Origin: Acidobacteriota bacterium
GTDB taxonomy: Bacteria > Acidobacteriota > Vicinamibacteria > Vicinamibacterales > Vicinamibacteraceae
Length of the DNA stretch: 15,469 bases
Assembly: GCA_023427865.1 (NCBI GenBank)
Contig: JAEYZV010000319.1
Coordinates: 1-15,469, forward strand
Reading direction: 5' to 3'
The notes under the pieces were generated by a model that was not told the origin of the DNA, ran no database searches, and saw only the letters and a program-made list of their open reading frames with translations. The translations under genes were made by a program, and so were the position numbers. Shown here one piece after another: positions 8,223-15,040 of this stretch; position 1 is the stretch's first letter, and the number at the start of each line of letters is the position of its first letter.

Positions 8223-8642
8223 ATGCGGTCGCTGCTGTTCGGGGGAGTGAAGAGTGGTTCGCGGCTGTTCGACATCGGCGTGCTGCCGGTACGGGTGAGC
8301 GCAGGTGTCGCTCTGGCCCTCGCGCACGGGCTCGTCAAGCTGCCACCGCCGCCGCAGTTCGTCGAGCACGTCGCCAGCTTCGGGTTCCCTGCGCCCGGCC
8401 TGTTCGCGTGGGCGTCGGCGTTTGCCGAAGTGGGCGGAGGCCTGCTGCTCGCCCTCGGGCTGCTGACCCGCCCGGCGGCCTTCCTGATCCTGTGCAACAT
8501 GACGGTGGCGTTCTTCTTCGCCCACGCGCAGGACCCGTTCGCCGCCAAGGAGAAGGCGCTGCTCTTCGGCAACATCGCCTTCCTGTTCCTCTGCGTCGGC
8601 GCCGGACGCTTCAGTCTCGATGCGCGGTTCGTGAAGCGCTGA
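8223..8642 (+). CDS. DoxX-family integral membrane protein
   Basis: This is a 139-residue product with a strong ribosome binding site (GGGAGGT, 7 nt from the start). The four-helix pattern of DoxX proteins is visible: LPVRVSAGVALALAHGLVKL near residues 20-40, the conserved AWASAFAEVGGGLLLALGLL near 60-80 with its E-x-G-G-G motif, then FLILCNMTVAFFFAHA, and a last helix LLFGNIAFLFLCVGAG. DoxX relatives include a thiosulfate:quinone oxidoreductase subunit in Acidianus and membrane partners in redox-stress complexes of actinobacteria. The role of stand-alone members like this one is unknown. The gene faces a PfpI-family gene tail-to-tail with only 29 nt between stops. Confidence 0.87.
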   Translation: MRSLLFGGVKSGSRLFDIGVLPVRVSAGVALALAHGLVKLPPPPQFVEHVASFGFPAPGLFAWASAFAEVGGGLLLALGLLTRPAAFLILCNMTVAFFFAHAQDPFAAKEKALLFGNIAFLFLCVGAGRFSLDARFVKR

Positions 8643-8644
8643 AC

Positions 8645-8660
8645 GCCGGCGCGGGCCGGC
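8645..8660. terminator. GC hairpin between convergent doxX and pfpI genes
   Basis: GCCGGC occurs at 8645-8650 and again at 8655-8660, pairing across a 4-nt loop within the 29-nt convergent gap. It is placed like a shared terminator, but there is no T tract and GCCGGC is self-complementary, so chance occurrence in GC-rich DNA is possible. Confidence 0.3.
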
Positions 8661-8671
8661 TGTCCCGTCGA

Positions 8672-9289
8672 TCAGCGAGCGCCCGTCGGCCCCGCGTGTT
8701 CGATCGGCTCGCCGGCGCCCGTCGTGGTGCCGCCGTCGCGCGGCACCTGGCTGGCGCCGATCGCGCCGCCGACCGCCCGATTGAACGCCGGCAGGTCATC
8801 GGGGTTGCGCGACGTGATGATCCCGCGATCCTCCACCACCTCGGCATCCTGCCATTGCCCGCCGGCGTTGACGACGTCGGTGCGTATCGAGGAATACGAC
8901 GTCAGGCGCAGGCCGTCCACGAGCCCCGCCTCGACGAGCATCCACGGCGCGTGGCAGATGGCCGCGATCGGCTTGCCAGCCTCGTGGAAGTCCCGCACGA
9001 GTTGTACGGCCCTGGCGTTGGTGCGCAGGTTGTCCGGGTTCATCTGCCCGCCCGGCAGCACGAGCGCGTCGTAATCGGTGGCTGCCACGGCATCCACCGG
9101 GCGATCGACGGCGAACGTCTCTCCCCATTCGGTGTGCTTCCAGCCCCGGACCTGCCGTTCCTCCGGGGACACGATCTCGACGAGCGCCCCGGCACGCGTG
9201 AGTGCATCGCGCGGGCTCGTCATCTCCACCTGTTCGAACCCGTCGGCCACCATCATGGCCACTTTCTTCCCTGCCAGCGTCGTGGGCAT
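8672..9289 (-). CDS. DJ-1/PfpI-family protein (class I glutamine-amidotransferase-like)
   Basis: This is a 205-residue product starting at ATG 9289, with GAGGAG (9296-9301 on the minus strand) 6 nt upstream. It shows the PfpI/YhbO hallmarks: VAMMVADGFEQVE with E19, VLPGGQMNPDNLR near 77-89, and the nucleophile elbow AAICHAPW with C112 and H113. The family has been reported as intracellular proteases, chaperones or protein/methylglyoxal deglycases; which activity applies cannot be told from sequence, and the deglycase role is disputed. The catalytic residues are intact. After the usual family end (RAVGGAIGA) there is an extra low-complexity tail of about 25 residues rich in Gly, Thr and Pro. 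It is divergent from fumC across 231 nt and convergent with doxX. A cytosolic stress-protection role is the likely call. Confidence 0.9.
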   Translation of the reverse strand: MPTTLAGKKVAMMVADGFEQVEMTSPRDALTRAGALVEIVSPEERQVRGWKHTEWGETFAVDRPVDAVAATDYDALVLPGGQMNPDNLRTNARAVQLVRDFHEAGKPIAAICHAPWMLVEAGLVDGLRLTSYSSIRTDVVNAGGQWQDAEVVEDRGIITSRNPDDLPAFNRAVGGAIGASQVPRDGGTTTGAGEPIEHAGPTGAR

Positions 9290-9520
9290 GTGTGTCTCCT
9301 CGGTAACGTCTGTTCACATCCACGTCGCTCCGAACACGGCCTGCCGCCCCTGGGTGCGTCCGTTGGCCGTCGAAGCGAGGCCGCTTGCGCGTCAGGGGGC
9401 CGCCCCGGTGCGGGGCGCCACGAATTTCCGCGTTCCTGCTTCCACGGAGCGGACCTGCCATATGCTTGGATGATCACGATGCGCCGCGTCACGCGGCGCC
9501 CTGCCTCACAACGAGCCACC
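9290..9520. promoter_or_regulatory. Divergent intergenic region between pfpI-like gene and fumC
   Basis: This gap should hold promoters for both genes. On the + strand, TATGCT (9461-9466) is a plausible fumC -10, with only a weak TTCCAC (9440-9445) 15 nt upstream. Two perfect GC hairpins are present: cgccccg/cggggcg with loop gtg (9401-9417), and gcgccgcg/cgcggcgc with loop tca (9481-9499), the latter in the predicted fumC leader. I see no coding potential supported by known motifs. Confidence 0.4.
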
Positions 9521-10927
9521 ATGACGAAGACACGGACCGAGAAGGACTCGATGGGCCCCATCGAGGTACCCGCAGACGCCTACTGGGCCGCGCAGACGCA
9601 GCGGTCGATCCAGAACTTCCCGATCGGCGTCGACCGATTCAAGTGGCAGCGTCCGGTCATCCGTGCCCTGGGCATACTCAAGAAGGCGGCCGCGCAGGCC
9701 AATGCCGAGCTCGGTGAGCTGAAGCAGGAGGTGGCCGACCCGATCGTGCGCGCCGCCGACGAGGTCATCTCGGGCGAGCTCGACGCGCAGTTTCCGCTCG
9801 TCGTCTTCCAGACCGGCTCCGGCACGCAGTCGAACATGAATGCCAACGAGGTGATCGCCAACCGTGCCGTGGCGATCCTGGGCGGCACGGTCGGCGTGGA
9901 CCGCACCATCCACCCGAACGACCACGTCAATCGCGGCCAGTCGTCCAACGACACGTTCCCGACGGCCATGCACATCGCCGTGGTCGAGCAGCTCCACAAC
10001 CGTCTGCTGCCGGCGGTGAGGCAGCTGCGCGACACCCTCGCCGCCAAGGCCGCCGAGTTCGACACCATCGTCAAGACGGGGCGCACGCACCTGCAGGATG
10101 CGACCCCCATCACGCTCGGGCAGGAGATCGGCGCCTGGGTTGCGCAGATCGACTTCGGCCTGCGCGCGGTGGAGCAGTCGTTGCCGGGACTCTACGACCT
10201 GGCGATCGGCGGCACGGCGGTGGGGACGGGGCTCAATGCCCACCCCGATTTCGGCGCACGCACGGCCCACTACATCTCGGAAGCCACCGGTTTCCCGTTC
10301 CGCTCGGCGCCCAACAAGTTCTTCGCGCTCTCGGCGCACGATGCGCTCGTGCAGGCCTCGGCGGCGCTGCGCACGCTGTCGGGCGGGCTGATGAAGATGG
10401 CCAACGACGTGCGCTGGCTCGCAAGCGGCCCCCGCTGTGGCATCGGCGAGCTGTTCATCCCCGAGAACGAGCCGGGGTCGTCGATCATGCCGGGCAAGGT
10501 CAACCCGACGCAGTCCGAGGCGATGACGATGGTGTGCGTGCAGGTGTTCGGCAACGACGCGGCCGTGGCGTTTGCCGGCACGCAGGGCAACTTCCAGCTG
10601 AACGTGTTCAAGCCGGTGATGGTGCACAACGTGCTCGAGAGCATCGGGCTCATCGCCGACGCGTGCCTGGCATTCGACGAAGGCTGCGCTCGCGGCATCG
10701 AGCCGAACCGCGACAAGATTGCCGAGAACCTCGATCGCAACCTGATGCTCGTGACCGCCCTCAACCGGCACATCGGGTACGACAAGGCGGCGGCCATCGC
10801 CAAGACGGCGCAGAAGAAGGGACTCACGCTGCGGGAGGCCGCCCTCGCGTCAGGTGACGTGACCGAGGCGCAGTACGAGCAGTGGATCGTCCCCGTCGAG
10901 ATGACGCGACCGAGCCCTGGCAAATGA
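9521..10927 (+). CDS. fumC: Class II fumarate hydratase (fumarase C)
   Basis: This is a 468-residue product, normal length for the iron-independent class II fumarase, which interconverts fumarate and L-malate in the TCA cycle in the cytoplasm. The start at ATG 9521 gives TRTEKDSMGPIEVPADAYW, which lines up with the family N-terminus; in-frame ATGs at 9470 and 9479 would add an unconserved arginine-rich stretch encoded by a hairpin. Active-site blocks are all present: TGSGTQSNMNANEV (98-111), HPNDHVNRGQSSNDTFPTAM (131-150), TGRTHLQDATP with H190, and the superfamily signature GSSIMPGKVNP (319-329) with S320, K326 and N328. The related enzymes aspartase, argininosuccinate lyase and adenylosuccinate lyase are less likely because these blocks match fumarase closely. 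No strong Shine-Dalgarno sequence is visible. It is convergent with the K+ channel gene, 30 nt apart. Confidence 0.97.
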   Translation: MTKTRTEKDSMGPIEVPADAYWAAQTQRSIQNFPIGVDRFKWQRPVIRALGILKKAAAQANAELGELKQEVADPIVRAADEVISGELDAQFPLVVFQTGSGTQSNMNANEVIANRAVAILGGTVGVDRTIHPNDHVNRGQSSNDTFPTAMHIAVVEQLHNRLLPAVRQLRDTLAAKAAEFDTIVKTGRTHLQDATPITLGQEIGAWVAQIDFGLRAVEQSLPGLYDLAIGGTAVGTGLNAHPDFGARTAHYISEATGFPFRSAPNKFFALSAHDALVQASAALRTLSGGLMKMANDVRWLASGPRCGIGELFIPENEPGSSIMPGKVNPTQSEAMTMVCVQVFGNDAAVAFAGTQGNFQLNVFKPVMVHNVLESIGLIADACLAFDEGCARGIEPNRDKIAENLDRNLMLVTALNRHIGYDKAAAIAKTAQKKGLTLREAALASGDVTEAQYEQWIVPVEMTRPSPGK

Positions 10928-10957
10928 CCTGTTGCCTTTCCAGCTGTTACCTGTCAC

Positions 10958-12679
10958 TCACTGCCTGTCCGCCCTTCCCCGCTCATAGGCTTCCGCGAAC
11001 AGGCGGCGCTGTTCACGCGATCCGAGCATCACGAGGTCGGTGCCCGCGCGGAGCACCGTGTCGGCGGTGAGCTGTGTCACCGTGCCGGTCCCGTCCTCGA
11101 TGCCGACCACGCTCATGCCGGTGCGCGAGCCGATGCCCGAGTCGCGCAGCGCACGGTCGGCAAGCGTCGGTGGCACCGGTATGGAGAACAGCTCGACGCC
11201 CTCCCCGAGCAGCACCGGCTCGTGCCCTCGCATCAGCGACACCACCGCCTCTGCGCCGATCGTCGTGTAGCTCAGTGCGAAGTCCGCACCCGCGCGATGG
11301 ATGGCCTCCACGTTGCGGTCGTGCGTCACCCGGCTGATGATCCGCAGGCCCGGGTTCAGGCGCCGACAGTACACCGCCAGGTAGATGTTCATCGCGTCGT
11401 CGTTGGTCGTGAGCAGGAGCGACGGTGACTCGTGAATGCCGGCGCGCGCGAGCAGGTCCCGGTCGTTCGCGTCGCCCGTGAACGTCGCATCCACGTGCGC
11501 GGCCATCGTCGCGAGCGGTCCCGCCTGCCTGTCGATCGCGTGCACGCGCAGGCCCTTGCGGCGGACGGCCCGGGCGGTGGCATGGCCCACCGTGCCGGCA
11601 CCGATCACGAGCACGGGACCCTCGGCGGAATTGCGATCGGCAATCATCGAGTTGAGGGCCTCCACCTGCTGCCCGGTGCCGCCGAGCACGAGCACGGCAT
11701 CGGCCTCGATGCGCGTGTCGGGGTAGCAGGGCTGCAGCGTCCCCCGCCGCCACAACCCGAGAAGACTGAGCCCGGTCTGCTCGCGCAGCCGGGTGTTGGC
11801 CACCGTGCGGCCCACGAACGGCGTGTCGCGGGCCGGCACCTCGGCCAACTGCAGGTTGTGCACGCGCCCCACGACGTGCGCCTCGGCGCGGCCGGCGTGG
11901 ACGCGATTGGCCAGGTACTCGCCGAGTTGGTGCTTCAGTGGCAGCACGGTCGTCGCGCCGGCAAGCTGCAGCACGTCCACCGAGTCCTCGTCCTCGACGA
12001 TCGCCACCACGGGCACACGCGTGGAGACCTCGCGCACCGTGAGCGTGACGTTCGTGTTGACCGTGTCCTCGGCGTTGGCGAGCACCAGCCGCGCGCGGCC
12101 GACGCCGGCGCGCTCGAGCGTCTCGCGGCTGTCGGCCTCGCCGATGATCACCGTGAGCCGCTCGTCGTACGCGCGTGCGGCGCGGTCCGGGTTCGGCTCG
12201 ACGATCACGTACGGAATGTGCTCCTCCCGGAGTCGCACCACGAGCCCCTCGGCAATGGTGTCGCGCTCCACGATCACCACGTGCTCGCTGACGTCGGCGG
12301 GCACTTCGCGCGGCACCCGGAGCCGCACGCGTGCCTCGAGCCAAGGGGCGTAGAACAGCCGGATGAAGAGGAACGGCAGGACGACGAGGAGGAACACGAC
12401 GCCCGACAGCAGCACGACGATGCTGAACAGGCGTCCGACGTCGCTGGTGAAGGTGATGTCGCCGAAGCCGAGCGTGCTCATCACCACGAGCGTCCAGTAG
12501 AAGCCGGTGACCCAGGAGTGCTGTTCGCCTTCGATGCCGACCTTGATCACGTGGAACAGCACGGCGTAGGTCGAAATCAGTGCGGCCAGGAACGCCACGT
12601 ACGCCGCGAGCGCGCGCAGGTTGGCCCGGGCCTCCCGCTCGGTCATGAAGTAGGCGATCTGGCTCGGCAGGAACTTCAT
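10958..12679 (-). CDS. K+ channel with two RCK/TrkA regulatory modules
   Basis: This is a 573-residue product starting at ATG 12679. Residues about 21-45 form a first helix, and a pore region (HSWVTGFYWTLVVMSTLGFGDITF) carries the K+ selectivity filter TLGFGD (69-74), followed by a second helix (84-110). This is a two-helix Ion_trans_2 pore. After it come TrkA_N 1 (about 132-260), TrkA_C 1 (about 276-343), TrkA_N 2 (about 355-480, with the nucleotide-binding motif GAGTVG at 360-365) and TrkA_C 2 (about 490-565). Having both RCK modules in one chain resembles GsuK-type channels and would give a tetramer with a full eight-RCK gating ring. The first module lacks the GxGxxG motif (VVIVERDTIAEG instead), so only the second is likely to bind NAD(H) or a similar ligand in the classic way. 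No good Shine-Dalgarno sequence; the start lies 77 nt from the divergent TIM-barrel gene. Confidence 0.9.
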   Translation of the reverse strand: MKFLPSQIAYFMTEREARANLRALAAYVAFLAALISTYAVLFHVIKVGIEGEQHSWVTGFYWTLVVMSTLGFGDITFTSDVGRLFSIVVLLSGVVFLLVVLPFLFIRLFYAPWLEARVRLRVPREVPADVSEHVVIVERDTIAEGLVVRLREEHIPYVIVEPNPDRAARAYDERLTVIIGEADSRETLERAGVGRARLVLANAEDTVNTNVTLTVREVSTRVPVVAIVEDEDSVDVLQLAGATTVLPLKHQLGEYLANRVHAGRAEAHVVGRVHNLQLAEVPARDTPFVGRTVANTRLREQTGLSLLGLWRRGTLQPCYPDTRIEADAVLVLGGTGQQVEALNSMIADRNSAEGPVLVIGAGTVGHATARAVRRKGLRVHAIDRQAGPLATMAAHVDATFTGDANDRDLLARAGIHESPSLLLTTNDDAMNIYLAVYCRRLNPGLRIISRVTHDRNVEAIHRAGADFALSYTTIGAEAVVSLMRGHEPVLLGEGVELFSIPVPPTLADRALRDSGIGSRTGMSVVGIEDGTGTVTQLTADTVLRAGTDLVMLGSREQRRLFAEAYERGRADRQ

Positions 12680-12690
12680 CGGTCCGGTGG

Positions 12691-12756
12691 ATGCTACTCT
12701 CGTCGAGTTTCGGCCTACAATCCCCGCAACTCTTTCCCACAGCGAGAGACACCTGC
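12691..12756 (+). promoter_or_regulatory. Divergent promoter region for the TIM-barrel gene and the K+ channel
   Basis: TACAAT (12716-12721) is a five-of-six -10 match for the + strand gene, giving a leader of about 30 nt, with GAGAG (12744-12748) as Shine-Dalgarno 8 nt before ATG 12757. On the minus strand TTGTAG (12715-12720) and TAGCAT (12691-12696), 18 nt apart, could drive the channel gene with a nearly leaderless start. The minus-strand reading is weak. Confidence 0.35.
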
Positions 12757-13713
12757 ATGCATCGACGCGAGTTCCTCTGGAAGGGCACGGCTCTGACGAC
12801 GGCGCTGGGGTTGCCACTCGAGGCGGCGGCCCGCGAGGCCACCACGCCACTGGCCCAGGCACCGCGCCCGGCGCCGACGAGCGGTCAACGACGTACGTTC
12901 AAGCTGAAGTACGCCCCGCATTTCGGGATGTTCGCGGAGTCTGCGGGCAAGGATCTGCTCGATCAGCTGAAGTTCATCGCCGATCAGGGGTTCACCGCGC
13001 TCGAGGACAACGGGATGATGAATCGCACTCCCGAGGTCCAGGCGCAACTCGGTGAGGCGATGGCGAAGCTCGGGATCCAGATGGGGGTCTTCGTCATCCA
13101 GACGGGCGGCAACAACAGCGACCGCTTCACGTCGGGCAAGCCCGAGAATCGCGAGCTGTTCGTGAAGGCCTGCGAGGCTGCCGTCGAGGTCGCCAAGCGG
13201 GTGAACGCCAGGTGGATGACGGTGGTGCCCGGCGGCTTCGAGCGCCGGCTGCCCATCGGCGTGCAGCACGCGCACGTGATCGACACGCTGCGGTACGGTG
13301 CCGACGTGCTCGCCAAACACGATCTCGTGATGGTGCTCGAGCCGCTGAGCGACAACCCCGACCAGTTCCTGCGCACGTCGGACCAGACGTACATGATCTG
13401 CCGTGCGGTGAACTCGCCCGCCTGCAAGATCCTGTTCGACATCTACCACATGCAGCGCAACGAGGGGCACATCATCCCGCACATCGACTGGGCCTGGTCC
13501 GAGATCGGCTACTTCCAGATCGGCGACAACCCCGGGCGCAAGGAGCCGACGACCGGCGAGATCAACTACCGCAACATCTTCAAGCACGTGCACGCGCGCA
13601 TGCAGGCCGACAAGCGCGACTTCATCTTCGGCATGGAGCACGGCAACGCGTTTCCCGGCAAGGACGGCGAGCAGAAGCTGATCGAGGCCTACGTCGCGTC
13701 CGACGATTTCTGA
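12757..13713 (+). CDS. Tat-exported hydroxypyruvate-isomerase-like TIM-barrel protein
   Basis: This is a 318-residue product. The ATG at 12757 places a twin-arginine signal (MHRREFLWKGTALTTALGL) exactly at the N-terminus and has a Shine-Dalgarno sequence, so it is preferred over the in-frame ATG at 12691. From about residue 48 the chain is an AP-endonuclease-2/xylose-isomerase-like TIM barrel of the hydroxypyruvate isomerase type (COG3622 kind): KYAPHFGMF at the front, VLEPL with E195, LFDIYHMQ with D228 and H231, GYFQIGDNPGR with Q254, and FGMEHG with E294. E195, D228, Q254 and E294 are the expected divalent-metal and catalytic ligands. Cytoplasmic Hyi interconverts hydroxypyruvate and tartronate semialdehyde; exported, signal-bearing relatives are common in Acidobacteria and Planctomycetes, with unknown substrates. 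The flanking genes do not reveal its pathway. Confidence 0.88.
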   Translation: MHRREFLWKGTALTTALGLPLEAAAREATTPLAQAPRPAPTSGQRRTFKLKYAPHFGMFAESAGKDLLDQLKFIADQGFTALEDNGMMNRTPEVQAQLGEAMAKLGIQMGVFVIQTGGNNSDRFTSGKPENRELFVKACEAAVEVAKRVNARWMTVVPGGFERRLPIGVQHAHVIDTLRYGADVLAKHDLVMVLEPLSDNPDQFLRTSDQTYMICRAVNSPACKILFDIYHMQRNEGHIIPHIDWAWSEIGYFQIGDNPGRKEPTTGEINYRNIFKHVHARMQADKRDFIFGMEHGNAFPGKDGEQKLIEAYVASDDF

Positions 13714-13733
13714 GCCGCGACAGACGGCGCGGC
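13714..13733 (+). terminator. Weak hairpin after the TIM-barrel gene
   Basis: A 6-bp stem (gccgcg at 13714-13719, cgcggc at 13728-13733) with an 8-nt loop begins at the base after the stop. There is no T tract, so it is only a possible terminator. TAGGAT (13754-13759) downstream is a possible -10 for the next gene, without a recognisable -35. Confidence 0.25.
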
Positions 13734-13787
13734 CGCTGCCTGGCGTGGCTGAGTAGGATCCGCGGGCGACCTGCCGTACGGTAAGGC

Positions 13788-14243
13788 ATGGCCGACCAAT
13801 GGCGGCGTCACATCCTCGAGGGCGGTGACGAGATCCGGGCGCTGCTGCGAACCGTCAGCCGGGTGGCCGTACTCGGTGCGCGCCCGGCGACCCTGTCGCA
13901 CAAGGCGGCGTACTACGTGCCCGAGGCGCTGCAGCAGATGGGGCTGACGATCGTCCCCGTCGTCGTCCACTCGCATCAGGACGCGCAGATCCTCGGCGAG
14001 CCCGTGTACCGTCGTTTGGTCGACGTGCCGGGGCCTGTCGATCTCGTCGACGTGTTTCGTCGTGCAGAAGACATCCCGGCGCACGTCGACGACATGCTCG
14101 CGTGCGCGCCGCGCGCCGTGTGGTTCCAGTCGGGCATCCGCAACGATGCGGCGGCCGAACGCCTCGCGAGAGCCGGCATCCAGGTGGTGCAGGACCGCTG
14201 CCTCATGGTCGACTACCGCGCCCTGGCCCGGAGCCGGCCATGA
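13788..14243 (+). CDS. CoA_binding_2 (YccU-like) Rossmann-fold protein
   Basis: This is a 151-residue product, typical length for the stand-alone CoA-binding domain (Pfam CoA_binding_2). Diagnostic segments are the first strand and loop VAVLGARPATLSHKA (26-40), a central GLTIVPVVV (52-60), VDLVDVFRRAEDIPAHVDDM (84-103), VWFQSGIRND (111-120) and the near-terminal QDRCLMVDY (135-143). In the family these form the nucleotide/CoA site. The physiological role is not established; domain relatives include the CoA-binding part of succinyl-CoA synthetase and of ADP-forming acyl-CoA synthetases, and there is no catalytic domain here. The start is the only reasonable ATG; the purine run TAAGG is just 1 nt from it, so initiation signals are poor. 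Its stop overlaps the start of the DUF2071 gene (ATGA), implying one transcript and coupled translation. Confidence 0.9.
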   Translation: MADQWRRHILEGGDEIRALLRTVSRVAVLGARPATLSHKAAYYVPEALQQMGLTIVPVVVHSHQDAQILGEPVYRRLVDVPGPVDLVDVFRRAEDIPAHVDDMLACAPRAVWFQSGIRNDAAAERLARAGIQVVQDRCLMVDYRALARSRP

Positions 14244-14249
14244 GGCCGG
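14230..14249 (+). promoter_or_regulatory. Translational-coupling site: Shine-Dalgarno plus hairpin around the ATGA stop/start overlap
   Basis: GGAG (14230-14233) lies 6 nt before the DUF2071 ATG at 14240. The next six bases ccggcc (14234-14239) pair with ggccgg (14244-14249), leaving exactly ATGA (start of one gene, stop of the other) as the 4-nt loop. A terminating ribosome on the upstream gene would open this stem and allow re-initiation. Confidence 0.45.
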
Positions 14250-14962
14250 TGTTCATGCGGGGCGAGTGGCGCGACCTGGTGCTCCTCACCTGGTTCGCCG
14301 AGCCGGCGCGCCTGCAGCCGCTCGTGCCCGCGGGCGTCGAACTCGACACCTGGGACGGCCTCGCCCTGGTAAGCGTCGTCGGCCTCAAGTTCCTGCGTCT
14401 GCGTGCGGTCGGCATCCCCGCGCCGGGGTTGCAGGCGTTCGCGCAGGTGAACGTCCGCGTGTACGTGAAGCGGCAACCCGGTGGCGACGTGCGGCATGGC
14501 GTTCGCTTCCTGTCCCAGATGGCGCCGAGCCGCATCATGGCGGCCGGGGCGCAGTTGACGATGCACGAGCCGTTTCTCGCGCGCGATACGCGGGTCGAGG
14601 ACGTGCGGATGCCGCTCGGCCGCCGCAGCATCACCTACGCCTGGCGCAGCGGCGGATGGCACCACATGCGCGTCCTCGTGGACCCGCCCCCGCGCAGGGA
14701 ACGCGGGGAGGGCAGTCTCGAGACGTTCGTGCTGCAGCGGTGCTGGGGATACACGCCGCAGCCCGATGGCGCCACGCTGGAGTACCAGGTGGAGCATCCG
14801 CACTGGCGTGTCTGGCCGGTGCTGGAGGTCGAGAAATCGGCCAGCTGGGACTCCGACGTCCTGCCGGCCGACGTCGCGACGTTGCTCGCCCGGCCTCCCG
14901 CCTTCGCGGTGTTTGCCGAGGGCTCCGACATCCAGGTCCACATCCCGAAACGGCTGGGCTGA
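14240..14962 (+). CDS. DUF2071 (YqjF-like) family protein
   Basis: This is a 240-residue product, typical for DUF2071. The N-terminal MRGEWRDLVLLTWF, PLVPAGVELDTWDGLALVSVV, the conserved VNVRVYVK (about 71-78) and GVRFLSQ near 87-93, and the C-terminal EVEKSASWDSDVLP are characteristic. The fold is related to acetoacetate decarboxylase-like proteins, but no enzymatic activity is established. No signal peptide or membrane helix is visible, so it is probably cytoplasmic. It overlaps the CoA-binding gene by 4 nt (ATGA), with GGAG 6 nt upstream. The reading frame is open further upstream inside the CoA-binding gene, but that extension is an out-of-frame shadow. Pairing with a CoA-binding protein hints at a small-molecule or acyl-CoA-related job, which is inference only. 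Confidence 0.87.
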   Translation: MRPVFMRGEWRDLVLLTWFAEPARLQPLVPAGVELDTWDGLALVSVVGLKFLRLRAVGIPAPGLQAFAQVNVRVYVKRQPGGDVRHGVRFLSQMAPSRIMAAGAQLTMHEPFLARDTRVEDVRMPLGRRSITYAWRSGGWHHMRVLVDPPPRRERGEGSLETFVLQRCWGYTPQPDGATLEYQVEHPHWRVWPVLEVEKSASWDSDVLPADVATLLARPPAFAVFAEGSDIQVHIPKRLG

Positions 14963-15004
14963 CGAGGCGGACGGCGACGGGACCCTGGCCGCACGCTTCC
15001 CGGC

Positions 15005-15034
15005 TTGCGCCCCCTCGGAGCTCACGTGTATATT
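15005..15034 (+). promoter_or_regulatory. Candidate promoter TTGCGC-N18-TATATT
   Basis: TTGCGC (15005-15010) and TATATT (15029-15034, five of six to TATAAT) are separated by 18 nt, in an unusually AT-rich patch for this window. Transcription would begin near 15041, producing either a short RNA ended at 15113 or, by readthrough, the cold-shock mRNA with a leader of about 200 nt. Confidence 0.45.
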
Positions 15035-15040
15035 GACTAC

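Noticed and set aside
7231..8250. Plus-strand open frame opposite the GT-C-like gene
   Set aside because: Gln/Arg/Gly-rich shadow; the minus strand encodes a membrane protein with regular hydrophobic helices.
7988..9520. N-terminal extension of the fumarase frame
   Set aside because: The frame is open far upstream only by chance; fumarase homology begins at 9521, and doxX and the pfpI-like gene occupy the extension.
9506..10771. Minus-strand open frame inside fumC
   Set aside because: Antisense shadow of a highly conserved gene.
11432..12796. Plus-strand open frame opposite the K+ channel
   Set aside because: Val/His/Arg-rich shadow; the minus frame has a selectivity filter and TrkA motifs.
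12680..12862. Upstream extension of the K+ channel to 12862
   Set aside because: The extra residues lack conservation, contain no membrane segment, and would overlap the divergent TIM-barrel gene's promoter and Tat signal.
14062..15036. Plus-strand open frame overlapping the CoA-binding and DUF2071 genes
   Set aside because: Arg/Ala/Pro-rich out-of-frame shadow; both real genes have clear family motifs.
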